Assembly (NCBI RefSeq): GCF_002208115.1
Contig: NZ_CP020946.1
Span: forward strand, 1,736,001-1,800,000
Origin: Bdellovibrio bacteriovorus
GTDB lineage: Bacteria > Bdellovibrionota > Bdellovibrionia > Bdellovibrionales > Bdellovibrionaceae
Reading direction: 5' to 3'
Length of the DNA: 64,000 nt
Positions within the stretch are counted from its first letter, which is position 1, and each line of letters starts with the position of its first letter. This document shows positions 25,339-33,027 of this stretch, in pieces. The notes under the pieces were generated by a model, which saw only the letters and a list, made by a program, of their open reading frames with translations, searched no databases and was not told the origin of the DNA. The position numbers were made by a program, and so were the translations under genes.

Positions 25339-25602
25339 TTAAATACTATTGTGGGGGACGGCGCGAAGGAGGAGTCGGCTTGTCCAGACTTTCTCTTGCG
25401 CTGTTCGCGTACTTTTAAAAACGCTGGAGACTTTTTCTGAAGCCTCTTCTTTTGCCATGCCGTACTTCTGCTGCAGAATGCCTGCGATGGCTGTGGCATC
25501 ACCCTTGGTTTTTTCCCACTCGTCATCGGTGATATTGCCCCAGGCTTTGTGCAGGTCGCCTTTGATCTCTTTCCATTTTCCCTGAATGACATCCTTATTC
25601 AT
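25339..25602 (-). CDS. CsbD-family stress protein
   Basis: 87-residue protein. The first 60 residues are a classical CsbD domain (MNKDVIQGKWKEIKGDLHKAW, then DDEWEKTKGDATAIAGILQQKYGMAKEEA). CsbD proteins are small, abundant, natively flexible stress proteins of unknown mechanism. The C-terminal 25 residues (after FKSTRTAQEK) are unlike the family and end in a hydrophobic-basic stretch, possibly an extension caused by a lost stop. Its start overlaps the end of the OmpA-like lipoprotein gene by eight bases, so it belongs to the sigma-54 transcript. Confidence 0.85.
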   Translation of the reverse strand: MNKDVIQGKWKEIKGDLHKAWGNITDDEWEKTKGDATAIAGILQQKYGMAKEEASEKVSSVFKSTRTAQEKVWTSRLLLRAVPHNSI

Positions 25603-26095
25603 GGTGTTCTCCTTTGTTGAGGGTTGTTGGGTTGTATGTGATCAGCACCAAGGCTTTGGAGGCTTTGGCGGTGTTTAATTCTGAATCCGCTGGGTGAAGG
25701 TTTGCGTTACGCTCATCGATCACCGTCATCTGCTGAAGATCTTTTTTCAGCAAAGCTTTAACTGCCGCGGCTCGTTCATCAGCAAGTTTAGAATCTCCCT
25801 GGGGGACATTCTGCCCTGACGAGGGATAGTCCCGATCGGCCCAGGCAAGAATCCGGATCTCGTGAATGTGGCCATGGCGTTCGGCCAGTTCGGTAAGCTG
25901 ATGAATCTTGTTCTGCTCTTCTTTGCTAAGTTCCTTGGTGCCGGGTTGAAAATTCACAACGGTATAGTGAGCGGTGCCGGGTAAAGCATCCGCTGATGTC
26001 AGTGACGGTTGGGTATTCGTGGGGCTTGTCGAGCAGCCAATACTCAGGAAGAGGGAGCTGGTGATGGTGATTATAAGGCCCGCAGAGCGTAACAT
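25595..26095 (-). CDS. OmpA-like lipoprotein of a sigma-54 controlled operon
   Basis: 166-residue lipoprotein: signal peptide with lipobox LSIGC (Cys about 20). The mature part resembles an OmpA C-terminal domain: FQPGTKELSKEEQNKI, then IRILAWADRDYP, then LADERAAAVKALL, matching the OmpA order of beta strand, helix, and the S-x-x-R-A-x-x-V helix. The strongly conserved peptidoglycan-binding Asp/Arg pattern is only partly kept. It is clearly paralogous to the protein at 27810-28340 across the sigma-54 regulator. Start is the ATG with AAGGAGAC upstream; a sigma-54 promoter lies about 57 bases before it. CsbD follows with overlap. Confidence 0.8.
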   Translation of the reverse strand: MLRSAGLIITITSSLFLSIGCSTSPTNTQPSLTSADALPGTAHYTVVNFQPGTKELSKEEQNKIHQLTELAERHGHIHEIRILAWADRDYPSSGQNVPQGDSKLADERAAAVKALLKKDLQQMTVIDERNANLHPADSELNTAKASKALVLITYNPTTLNKGEHHE

Positions 26096-26151
26096 AATGT
26101 CTCCTTGTGGTGTATTTTCATGGGGCCAGAAGCCCGTTGCTATAATGTGGT

Positions 26152-26167
26152 TGCAACTGGGGTGCCT
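26152..26167 (-). promoter_or_regulatory. Sigma-54 promoter of OmpA-like lipoprotein operon
   Basis: On the minus strand the sequence reads AGGCACCCCAGTTGCA: GGCAC and TTGCA are consensus, with GG and GC at the required 12-base interval (-24/-12). It points to the OmpA-like lipoprotein-CsbD operon, with a leader of about 45 bases. Confidence 0.8.
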
Positions 26168-26297
26168 TGCTTTAAAAATGCTCAGAACAAAATAAAGAGA
26201 TATAGAATTCTTATTTTTGGCCAAGGGTGGCAAAAAGCCACAAAAATGTTGCGGATATATGCCCCATTGGTTTAATTCTGTAAAAGAAGGGGGCTTA

Positions 26298-26708
26298 ATG
26301 GACTCTCAAAAGAAAATTCTGCTAATTGAAGATGATTTGGATTTAGCCGAGCTGGCGACAGCCTATTTCCGCCAAAAAGGCATTCAGGTTCTGCATATGG
26401 AAGATCCGCTGGAGGCTTTGAAATCCATCACCTCCAAAAAACTTGTGCCCGATGCCATCATCACAGATTTGAACCTGCCAATGATGTCCGGCTTGGATTT
26501 TATCAAAGCCGCACGCAATGAAGGGGTGGCGCTTCCGATTATTCTGATCACTGTTTCCAATGATGTTGAAACTGCGGTGGAAGCCATCAATGCCGGCGCT
26601 TATGATTTTGTGGTGAAACCTCTGCATTTCCCCCAGTTATTAATTTCAGCGCAGCGGGCTTTTAAGACGAAAACCTGCGTCAGACGCTTGATTTCAGCAA
26701 AGGTGTGA
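26298..26708 (+). CDS. NtrC-type receiver domain, split from its AAA+ part by a frameshift
   Basis: 136-residue receiver (IEDDLDLAELA, phospho-acceptor in IITDLNLPMMSG, Lys in VVKPLHFPQLL). It stops shortly after the receiver in a run that looks out of frame (FKTKTCVRR). In the -1 frame the same bases read DENLRQTLDFSKG and run straight into the AAA+ protein downstream, which is the normal NtrC-type linker. One missing G near 26668 (AAGAC for AAGGAC) explains it. Its stop overlaps the downstream GTG as GTGA, so both halves may still be made, coupled. Start with AAGGGGG ribosome site. Confidence 0.8.
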   Translation: MDSQKKILLIEDDLDLAELATAYFRQKGIQVLHMEDPLEALKSITSKKLVPDAIITDLNLPMMSGLDFIKAARNEGVALPIILITVSNDVETAVEAINAGAYDFVVKPLHFPQLLISAQRAFKTKTCVRRLISAKV

Positions 26709-27685
26709 ATCCAGAGGGCATCATCGGAAAGAGTGATGCGATTCGCAAGGTGGTCGACTTGGCCCGCCGGGTGGCCAAAAGCGCTTCCACCGTTTCCATC
26801 ACTGGTGAAAGCGGGACCGGTAAAGAGGTCTTTGCCAAAGCCATTCACAACTGGAGTCCGCGCGCTAAAAAACCTTTTGTCGCGATCAACTGCTCTGCCA
26901 TTCCGGAAAATCTTCTGGAGTCAGAATTGTTCGGTCACGCCAAGGGTTCCTTCACCGGCGCCGTGGAAAAGAAAGTCGGTCTTTTTGAGGAAGCTGACGG
27001 CGGCACGCTGTTCCTGGATGAAATCGGGGATTTGAATTTGTCCCTGCAGGCAAAGCTTTTGCGGGTGTTGCAGGAGCGTGAAATCAAACGGGTGGGTGAA
27101 AATCAGTCCCGTCCGGTGGATGTGCGTGTGATCGTGGCCACTCACAAAGATCTGCGTCAGGAAGTGGCGGAGAAGCGCTTCCGCGAGGATTTATATTTCC
27201 GTCTGAATGTGATTCCGGTGAAACTTCCCCCGTTGCGCGATCGTCGCGAGGACATTCTTCCTCTGGCAGAGCACTTTCTTAAAAAGTACAACGCCATCAA
27301 TGGCACCCAGGTTCAGGGCTTTAAAAAGTCGGCGAAGGAATTTTTGCTGACACAAAGCTGGCGGGGAAATGTGCGTGAACTTGAAAATGCCATTGAAAGA
27401 GCCGTGGTTCTTTCGTCAGGGACCGAGATTGACGTGGCCGCGTTCACTTTGTTTGATGAACCGGCATTGCAGGATGCATTCCTTGGCGGTGAAGACAAAA
27501 AGAATGCATTCGTATTCCATTTCGGTGACGAGGTAGAACCATTGCATGAACTGGAAAAGAAGTACGTCCAGTTTGTCTATGAACGAAAAAACCGCGCAAA
27601 AGAGCTGACCGCGAAAGCTTTGGGCATTGATCGCAAAACCCTGTATCGCAAGTTGCAGGAGATTGATCCTCAGACGTCCATCTAG
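26705..27685 (+). CDS. Sigma-54 activator (AAA+ and Fis-type HTH), separated from its receiver
   Basis: 326-residue enhancer-binding protein part. The AAA+ domain has Walker A (GESGTGKEVFAKA), the sigma-54 contact loop GAFTGA in the form GSFTGA, Walker B (GGTLFLDEIGDL), and the arginine-finger region (FREDLYFRLNVIP). The C-terminal Fis-type helix-turn-helix ends RKTLYRKLQEI. With the upstream receiver it makes a complete NtrC-family regulator. As it stands, translation would start at a GTG inside GTGA, with AAAGG upstream. Both neighbouring transcripts carry sigma-54 promoters, so it most likely controls them. Without the receiver it could be unregulated. Confidence 0.9.
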   Translation: MNPEGIIGKSDAIRKVVDLARRVAKSASTVSITGESGTGKEVFAKAIHNWSPRAKKPFVAINCSAIPENLLESELFGHAKGSFTGAVEKKVGLFEEADGGTLFLDEIGDLNLSLQAKLLRVLQEREIKRVGENQSRPVDVRVIVATHKDLRQEVAEKRFREDLYFRLNVIPVKLPPLRDRREDILPLAEHFLKKYNAINGTQVQGFKKSAKEFLLTQSWRGNVRELENAIERAVVLSSGTEIDVAAFTLFDEPALQDAFLGGEDKKNAFVFHFGDEVEPLHELEKKYVQFVYERKNRAKELTAKALGIDRKTLYRKLQEIDPQTSI

Positions 27686-27697
27686 GGAGAAAATCCC

Positions 27698-27720
27698 AGG
27701 TAAATCGGGGTGATTTGCCT
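27698..27720. promoter_or_regulatory. Dyad upstream of sigma-54 promoter, possible activator site
   Basis: AGGTAAATC-GGGGT-GATTTGCCT is a nine-base inverted repeat with one G-T mismatch, about 40 bases upstream of the -24 element at 27760. It is placed where an enhancer-binding protein could sit, though closer than usual. There is no T-run, so it is not a terminator for the regulator gene. Confidence 0.45.
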
Positions 27721-27758
27721 CGTCTTGGGGCTTAGGGCGATTTAATGCGTTTTAAGCC

Positions 27759-27776
27759 CTGGTGGTTCCCTTGCAT
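27759..27776 (+). promoter_or_regulatory. Sigma-54 promoter of OmpA-like protein gene
   Basis: CTGGTGGTTCCCTTGCAT has the invariant GG (27761-27762) and GC (27773-27774) twelve bases apart, and TTGCA is a perfect -12 element. It is 34 bases upstream of the ATG of the OmpA-like protein gene. Confidence 0.72.
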
Positions 27777-27809
27777 TACCTTCCTTGTGAGATAACAAGG
27801 AGGGTTTTC

Positions 27810-28340
27810 ATGATTTCAATGATCCGTTTGGTGCTGGCTTTGGGTTTTGTCGGCGCTATCACATACGCTCAACCCGATGTGGAACTGGCCACTGCTCGCA
27901 TGGTGGGGGCGTCCCAGGTGGCCCCTGTCTTTTTTGATCCGGGAAAAAACAGCCTTAGTAACGAAGAGAAAAAAGAACTGCGCACGTTCTTCACGTCATT
28001 GCGTGAATCCGAAAAGATCAAATCGGTGCGCGTTCTAAGCTGGGGGGATCGCGAGTATCCGGCGAAGGACGAAAAGGTGTCCAGCAAGCAAATATCCCTG
28101 GCGCAGGACCGCGCCGAAGCCATTAAAAAATTTCTGAAGCAGGATTTGAAAATCGACTCTGTGGATACGCACAATATGAGCGAGCGTCCCTCCAAATTGA
28201 GCGAGCTTTTCAAAACTGATGACTACGAAGTGAAATCTTCGGCTGAAGCCACGGGAGCTGCGCCTGCGCAGAATAAAACCGGCGTCTTTGAAGAAATGGC
28301 CCGATCCACCACCGCATTGGTGCTGGTGGTCCTGCAGTAA
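27810..28340 (+). CDS. OmpA-like exported protein, paralogue of 25595-26095
   Basis: 176-residue exported protein with a signal peptide (likely cleavage after TYA near residue 20, no lipobox). The core repeats the pattern of the lipoprotein at 25595-26095: FDPGKNSLSNEEKKEL, VRVLSWGDREYP, LAQDRAEAIKKFLKQDL. The following 50 residues, low in complexity and rich in Ser/Ala, replace the end of its paralogue, but both close with a hydrophobic TALVLVVL strand. It has an AAGGAGGG ribosome site and a sigma-54 promoter 34 bases upstream. Peptidoglycan or outer-membrane location is inferred from the OmpA-like fold. Confidence 0.78.
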   Translation: MISMIRLVLALGFVGAITYAQPDVELATARMVGASQVAPVFFDPGKNSLSNEEKKELRTFFTSLRESEKIKSVRVLSWGDREYPAKDEKVSSKQISLAQDRAEAIKKFLKQDLKIDSVDTHNMSERPSKLSELFKTDDYEVKSSAEATGAAPAQNKTGVFEEMARSTTALVLVVLQ

Positions 28341-28400
28341 AGGAGAGAGCTTTCCCAGTTGAAATTTGGATTTCACTGGTGTGCAGCTCATAATCGCAAG

Positions 28401-30200
28401 ATGGACTATAATCAGATCCTATTCTTAATAATCCTGGCATTGGCGTTGTATTTTTTTGTCAGCGAAAAGCTGGGTGTGGATATGACAGCGCTGTTGATCA
28501 TTCTGTCTTTGGCCGTCACGGGTGTTCTGGATCCCAAAGAAGCCTTTGCCGGATTTTCCAGTGAACCCGCGCTGATTGTGGTGGCGGTATTTGTGCTGTC
28601 TGCGGGGCTCTCTGCGACGGGTCTGACTGATGCCATCGGAAATGCCGTGGGGCGGGTGGCTGGAAAAAATCAGTGGACTGCGAATATCGTGATTATGACG
28701 ACGGTGGCGGCTCTTTCGGCTTTCACACATCATTTGATGGTGACCGCAATGATGCTTCCGATCGTCATGCGGCTTTGTCGTGAACAAAATCTTCCTTCTT
28801 CGCGATTGTTGATTCCCATGGCTACGGCAGCTTCGCTGGGGACCACTCTGACGTTGATTGGGGCGCCGGCCTTTCTGCTTGCCAACAGCGTTTTAAAGCG
28901 CTCTGGAGAACCTGCCCTGCGCCTGTTCTCTGTGACCCCTTTGGGAGCTGTGCTTGTCGGCGTCAGCTTTGTGCTGATCCTGCTTTTGTTGTGGGTTTTG
29001 CCGAAAACCTCGGGCCGTGATCAACAGGATGAAAAGTTCCGCATCGATGAGCTTTTCACCGAACTTGTTGTGACTCCGGGGTCGCGCTGGGCGGGAATGG
29101 AGTTGTCCCAGTTTCAGAAAGAAACGGCCAAACGCTTTGAAATCGTCGGCTTAAAAAGAAACGGCACCAGAATTTCCACTTTGGAGGCCCGGGTGCAGCT
29201 TGAGGTTCATGATGTTCTGCTGGTCAAAACCTCGCCGGATGAATTGTTGTCCGTGGACGAAAAAATGGGCCTGGCCTTAAGAACTGTAAGAAAATACGGC
29301 GAAGAAATCGCGGCTGCCGCTGAGGACGGGCACAGCAAGGCTGCTGAACCGATGATCGTGCAGGCGTTGATCGCGCCGCAGTCATCGTTGGTCGGTAAAA
29401 GCATCGGCGAAATTGATTTTGTCCGTACCATGGGGGTGATCGTCATCGGTCTGTGGCGGCGGGGAGGCTGGATGTACCATGAGCTTTCTCAGGTGCGACT
29501 GCGCGAAGGGGATCTGATCATTTTGTGGGGTCATGAACCTCAGCTTGATGAGCTGAACGCCAAGTACAGCCATCTGCTGATGTTGTTCCCGATGAATGTG
29601 CGACCCAAAAAACGGGTGAAAGCCAAAACCGCGGCTTTAATCATGGGGGCCTCTGTGCTGGTGGCGGCCACCGAAACTCTGCCGCCGCATATTGCATTTA
29701 TGATCGGGGCTGTGGCCATGGTGCTGAGTAAATGCATTTCTGTGCGTCAGGCCTATGATTCTATTGAAGTGAAAATATTTGTGATGATTGCCGGGGTGAT
29801 TCCGTTGGGGATTGCCATGGAAAAAACGGGACTGGCGACCCTGTTTGCGGAAAATCTGGCTCGGGTGATCGCACACTGGGAGCCCTGGGCCATCATGATG
29901 ACCTTCTTCGTGGCGGCCGGGTTGTTAACTCAGATATTATCGGATGCGGCGACCACTGTTTTGATTGCCCCGATTGCGATTGCCTTTGCAAAAACCGCCG
30001 GTGTTTCTCCAACAGCGGCGGTGGTGTGTGTGACCGTCGGAGCCGTTGCGTCTTTCCTGACTCCGATTGGTCATCATGGGAATTTACTGATACTGGGGCC
30101 GGGGAACTACCGATTTGTTGATTTCCTGAAAATCGGTTTTCCTCTGACGGCCCTGATCGCGGTAGTGACTTCTTTTATGTCCCTGCATCTGTGGGGCTAA
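28401..30200 (+). CDS. SLC13/DASS-family transporter with RCK_C domains
   Basis: 599-residue membrane carrier of the sodium:sulfate/dicarboxylate type. Membrane blocks span about 5-200 and 400-599, and a cytoplasmic centre (about 210-390) holds two RCK_C/TrkA-C domains (for example EVHDVLLVKTSPDEL and VRLREGDLIILWG). Signature stretches: TALLIILSLAVTGVLDPKEAFAG at the start and LSDAATTVLIAPIAIA near the end. Substrate could be sulfate, dicarboxylates or another anion. The chosen ATG starts at the first helix; a TTG at 28359 with AAGGAGAG before it is possible. It follows the OmpA-like gene by 60 bases and overlaps lon at the 3' end by 26 bases. Confidence 0.87.
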   Translation: MDYNQILFLIILALALYFFVSEKLGVDMTALLIILSLAVTGVLDPKEAFAGFSSEPALIVVAVFVLSAGLSATGLTDAIGNAVGRVAGKNQWTANIVIMTTVAALSAFTHHLMVTAMMLPIVMRLCREQNLPSSRLLIPMATAASLGTTLTLIGAPAFLLANSVLKRSGEPALRLFSVTPLGAVLVGVSFVLILLLLWVLPKTSGRDQQDEKFRIDELFTELVVTPGSRWAGMELSQFQKETAKRFEIVGLKRNGTRISTLEARVQLEVHDVLLVKTSPDELLSVDEKMGLALRTVRKYGEEIAAAAEDGHSKAAEPMIVQALIAPQSSLVGKSIGEIDFVRTMGVIVIGLWRRGGWMYHELSQVRLREGDLIILWGHEPQLDELNAKYSHLLMLFPMNVRPKKRVKAKTAALIMGASVLVAATETLPPHIAFMIGAVAMVLSKCISVRQAYDSIEVKIFVMIAGVIPLGIAMEKTGLATLFAENLARVIAHWEPWAIMMTFFVAAGLLTQILSDAATTVLIAPIAIAFAKTAGVSPTAAVVCVTVGAVASFLTPIGHHGNLLILGPGNYRFVDFLKIGFPLTALIAVVTSFMSLHLWG

Positions 30201-32556
30201 GCGGGGATGGCGGAGGAAGCTGCACCTGATCCCACTTCGGCACATCCAGGCCCAAAGTGATCTTCAGAACTTCATTCACATCCTCGACAAAGTGGAAGCG
30301 CAGGTCTTTGCGAATATCTTCCGGGATCTCTTTCAGATCCTTTTCGTTTCTTTTGCAAAGAAGAATTTCCTGCACTCCCGCCCGGTGAGCGGCAATAACC
30401 TTTTCCTTGATCCCGCCAACCGGCATCACACTGCCTCGCAAAGAGATCTCACCTGTCATGGCAATCTTCGGATCCACGGGCTTATTCAGCAGCATGGACG
30501 CCATGGAGGTCAGCATCGTGATTCCGGCGGAAGGCCCGTCTTTCGGGATGGCTCCGGCAGGGACGTGCACGTGGATGTCTTTCTTTGCAAAGTCCAGCAA
30601 TGGATCCAAAAGGGGCAGACGTGACTTCAGCAGGGTCAGGGCGATCTTCGCGGACTCCTGCATGACTTCACCCAGTTGGCCGGTCAGCAGCAGATTCCCT
30701 TTGCCGGGCATCTGCGCAGATTCGATAAACAGAATGTCACCACCCACCGGCGTCCAGGCAAGGCCTGTCACCACGCCCGGAGGCAGCAGACTGCCAATCA
30801 TGTCGGCCGAGAATCTTTCAGCCCCGAAGATTTCTTCAAGGTCTTTTTCCTCCACGCGCAGTGGCAGGCCTTCGGCTTTGATGATCTTAAGGCTCATGTG
30901 TTTGCAGATGCTGGCGATTTTTCTTTGTAAATCGCGCACACCGGCTTCCCGGGTGTAATGGGTCAGAAGTTTCGTCAGGGCCTGATCGGTGATCTGCAAC
31001 TGATTGTCTTCCAATCCGTGCTCTTTTAGTTGCTTCGGCCACAGATGGTTGCGCGCAATCTGGCGCTTCTCATCGATGGTGTAGCCACTCAGGTCAATCA
31101 CCTCCATACGGTCCAGCAGCGGTAAGGGAATGCCTTCCAATGAGTTTGCTGTGGCGATAAAGAACACCTTCGACAAATCGAAAGGTGTGTCCAGATAGTG
31201 ATCCTGGAAGGTGTTGTTCTGTTCGGGGTCCAGCACTTCCAGCATCGCGCTGGCGGGGTCACCGCCAAAGCCACGGGTCAGCTTGTCGATCTCATCCAGG
31301 ATAAAGACCGGATCGTTTTCGCCGGCTTTCTTGATTCCCGCAATGATTCGACCGGGCAGGGCGCCAATGTAGGTGCGGCGATGCCCGCGGATTTCCGCAT
31401 CATCTCGCACGCCACCCAGGGCCACGCGCACATATTTTTTACCCAATGCGCGCGCAATGCTTTTACCCAGGGATGTTTTCCCCACGCCCGGAGGCCCGAT
31501 AAACATCAGGATGGAGCCCTGCTGCGACTTGCGAAGTTTCATCACGGCAAGATGCTGCAGGATTCTTTTTTTGATTTTATCCAGACCATAGTGATCCTCG
31601 TTCAGCACGCGCTCGGCGGCCTCAAGGTCGATGTCCTGCTGGGCGGATGACTGGTTCCACGGAAGACTTGTCATCAGCTCCAGATGGGTGCGGATCATTT
31701 GGTATTCGGGCGAGGCCGAGTTGGACGTTTCCAGCCGGCGCAACTGGTTCTTGGCAAGTTCCAGGGCTTCCGGTGGCATACCGGCTTTGTCGATCTTGTC
31801 TTTGAATTTGGTGAAAAGATCTTCGCCTTCGTTGTCGCCCAGCTCTTCGCGGATCACACGCATTTGTTCACGCAGAATGCTTTCTTTCTGATTCTGCTGG
31901 AAGCTTTCCTGCAATTTGTCGCGGATGCCGCGCTGAATTTTCAGGCGCTCTTTCAGCTCCTGCAGACGATCCAATAGCTTCAGGGCGCGGTCTTTCAGAA
32001 CCGGGATTTCCAGGATTTCCTGTTTGTCAGATATATTGATGTCTGCGTATGCGGCACACATGTTTACGAGTGTTTGCAGATCTTCGATTTCAGCAATCAT
32101 CTCACGGATCTGCCTTGTATTTCCCGGCAGAAGGTCCAAGAGGTCATCGCTGAGCTGGCGCAAAGAGGAAAGCAGGGCTTCTTCCGTCTTTTTATCAAGA
32201 CGTCCGGTGTCCTCAAGGGCTTCAGTTTGCGCTTCGATGTGTCCTTCTGAATCACGGCTGTGAATCAGGCGAATGCGCTGGTGCGCTTTGACGAAAATAT
32301 TGTAGCTTCCGTCTTCTTCCATGCGGAATGATTCGACTTTTGCCAGTGTTCCCACTTGATAAAGGTCTTCGATTTTATCCACGGATGCATTGGGATTTTT
32401 TTGCGTCAGCAAAATCACCCAGTGATTGTCGCGCAGGGCTTTTTGTAAAGCCGATATACTTTTTTCACGTCCGATTCGTAAAGGCATACTGATGTCAGGA
32501 AACAGTACGGAATTCTTCAGAGGAATGACTGGGACGTAACCAGAGACGTATGACAC
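30175..32556 (-). CDS. lon: ATP-dependent protease Lon
   Basis: 793-residue cytoplasmic AAA+ protease that degrades misfolded and regulatory proteins. N-terminal LAN domain (about 8-200, [20 protein letters not shown]), AAA+ module with Walker [14 protein letters not shown] and Walker [10 protein letters not shown], and a C-terminal Ser-Lys protease with the catalytic Ser in [11 protein letters not shown] and the Lys about 43 residues later ([14 protein letters not shown]). Length matches E. coli Lon (784). A short dyad (CCCCA-TTAT-TGGGG) sits just upstream at 32575-32588. It is monocistronic. Confidence 0.96.
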   Translation of the reverse strand: MSYVSGYVPVIPLKNSVLFPDISMPLRIGREKSISALQKALRDNHWVILLTQKNPNASVDKIEDLYQVGTLAKVESFRMEEDGSYNIFVKAHQRIRLIHSRDSEGHIEAQTEALEDTGRLDKKTEEALLSSLRQLSDDLLDLLPGNTRQIREMIAEIEDLQTLVNMCAAYADINISDKQEILEIPVLKDRALKLLDRLQELKERLKIQRGIRDKLQESFQQNQKESILREQMRVIREELGDNEGEDLFTKFKDKIDKAGMPPEALELAKNQLRRLETSNSASPEYQMIRTHLELMTSLPWNQSSAQQDIDLEAAERVLNEDHYGLDKIKKRILQHLAVMKLRKSQQGSILMFIGPPGVGKTSLGKSIARALGKKYVRVALGGVRDDAEIRGHRRTYIGALPGRIIAGIKKAGENDPVFILDEIDKLTRGFGGDPASAMLEVLDPEQNNTFQDHYLDTPFDLSKVFFIATANSLEGIPLPLLDRMEVIDLSGYTIDEKRQIARNHLWPKQLKEHGLEDNQLQITDQALTKLLTHYTREAGVRDLQRKIASICKHMSLKIIKAEGLPLRVEEKDLEEIFGAERFSADMIGSLLPPGVVTGLAWTPVGGDILFIESAQMPGKGNLLLTGQLGEVMQESAKIALTLLKSRLPLLDPLLDFAKKDIHVHVPAGAIPKDGPSAGITMLTSMASMLLNKPVDPKIAMTGEISLRGSVMPVGGIKEKVIAAHRAGVQEILLCKRNEKDLKEIPEDIRKDLRFHFVEDVNEVLKITLGLDVPKWDQVQLPPPSPLSPTDAGT

Positions 32557-32574
32557 GTGTTACCTCGTTTCTCC

Positions 32575-32588
32575 CCATTATTGGGGGC
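32575..32588. promoter_or_regulatory. Dyad CCCCA-TTAT-TGGGG upstream of lon
   Basis: Five-base arms with a four-base spacer, 19 bases upstream of the lon ATG. It resembles the CCCCAT -10 of heat-shock sigma-32 promoters, but the matching -35 (CTTGAAA) is not convincing. It could equally be an operator or small leader hairpin. Confidence 0.35.
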
Positions 32589-32619
32589 TTTCTTAAAGAT
32601 GAGCACGATCCGCCAGCCG

Positions 32620-33027
32620 TCAAGCCAGGGTCACCCCATAATCTTTTTCCATGCGGGATATGAGTTCTTTATAGTTTACAGGTTTCGTAAAATAGCCCTG
32701 CGCACCAAGATTCAGGGATTTTCGAATACTTAGTTCGTCGTCATAGGCACTCATCATATAGACATCAATATCGGGGAAGCGCTGCTTAACTTTTTTAAGC
32801 AATTCAAAACCCGAGACGTTGGGCATGTTGATGTCCGTGAATAAAACTTCGGAGCCCGGACTTCTTTGAGAGTTTTCCAGATATCTTAAGCAGGACCGGG
32901 CGTCTTCAAAGAAATGAAATTGAATATTGCCTTTTTCAATGGGCTTTCTGAACTTCAGTTCGCACAAGGCACCGACACTGCTTTCGTCGTCGACCACGAC
33001 AACATTTAAAGGTGCTGCAACATTCAT
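32620..33027 (-). CDS. Single-domain response regulator
   Basis: 135-residue receiver without output domain: VVVDDESSVG, phospho-acceptor in VLFTDINMPNVSG, MMSAYDD and Lys in FTKPVNYKEL. It begins within the stop of the upstream GAF kinase (ATGA overlap), so the two are coupled and cognate. Signal output should be by protein contact or by relay to another protein. Confidence 0.9.
   Translation of the reverse strand: MNVAAPLNVVVVDDESSVGALCELKFRKPIEKGNIQFHFFEDARSCLRYLENSQRSPGSEVLFTDINMPNVSGFELLKKVKQRFPDIDVYMMSAYDDELSIRKSLNLGAQGYFTKPVNYKELISRMEKDYGVTLA

Noticed and set aside
26660..26700. Programmed -1 frameshift joining the NtrC halves
   Set aside because: A TTTTAAG run is present, but slipping there would put a TAA in the new frame; the frame needed starts after that TAA. 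A plain base loss explains the data better.
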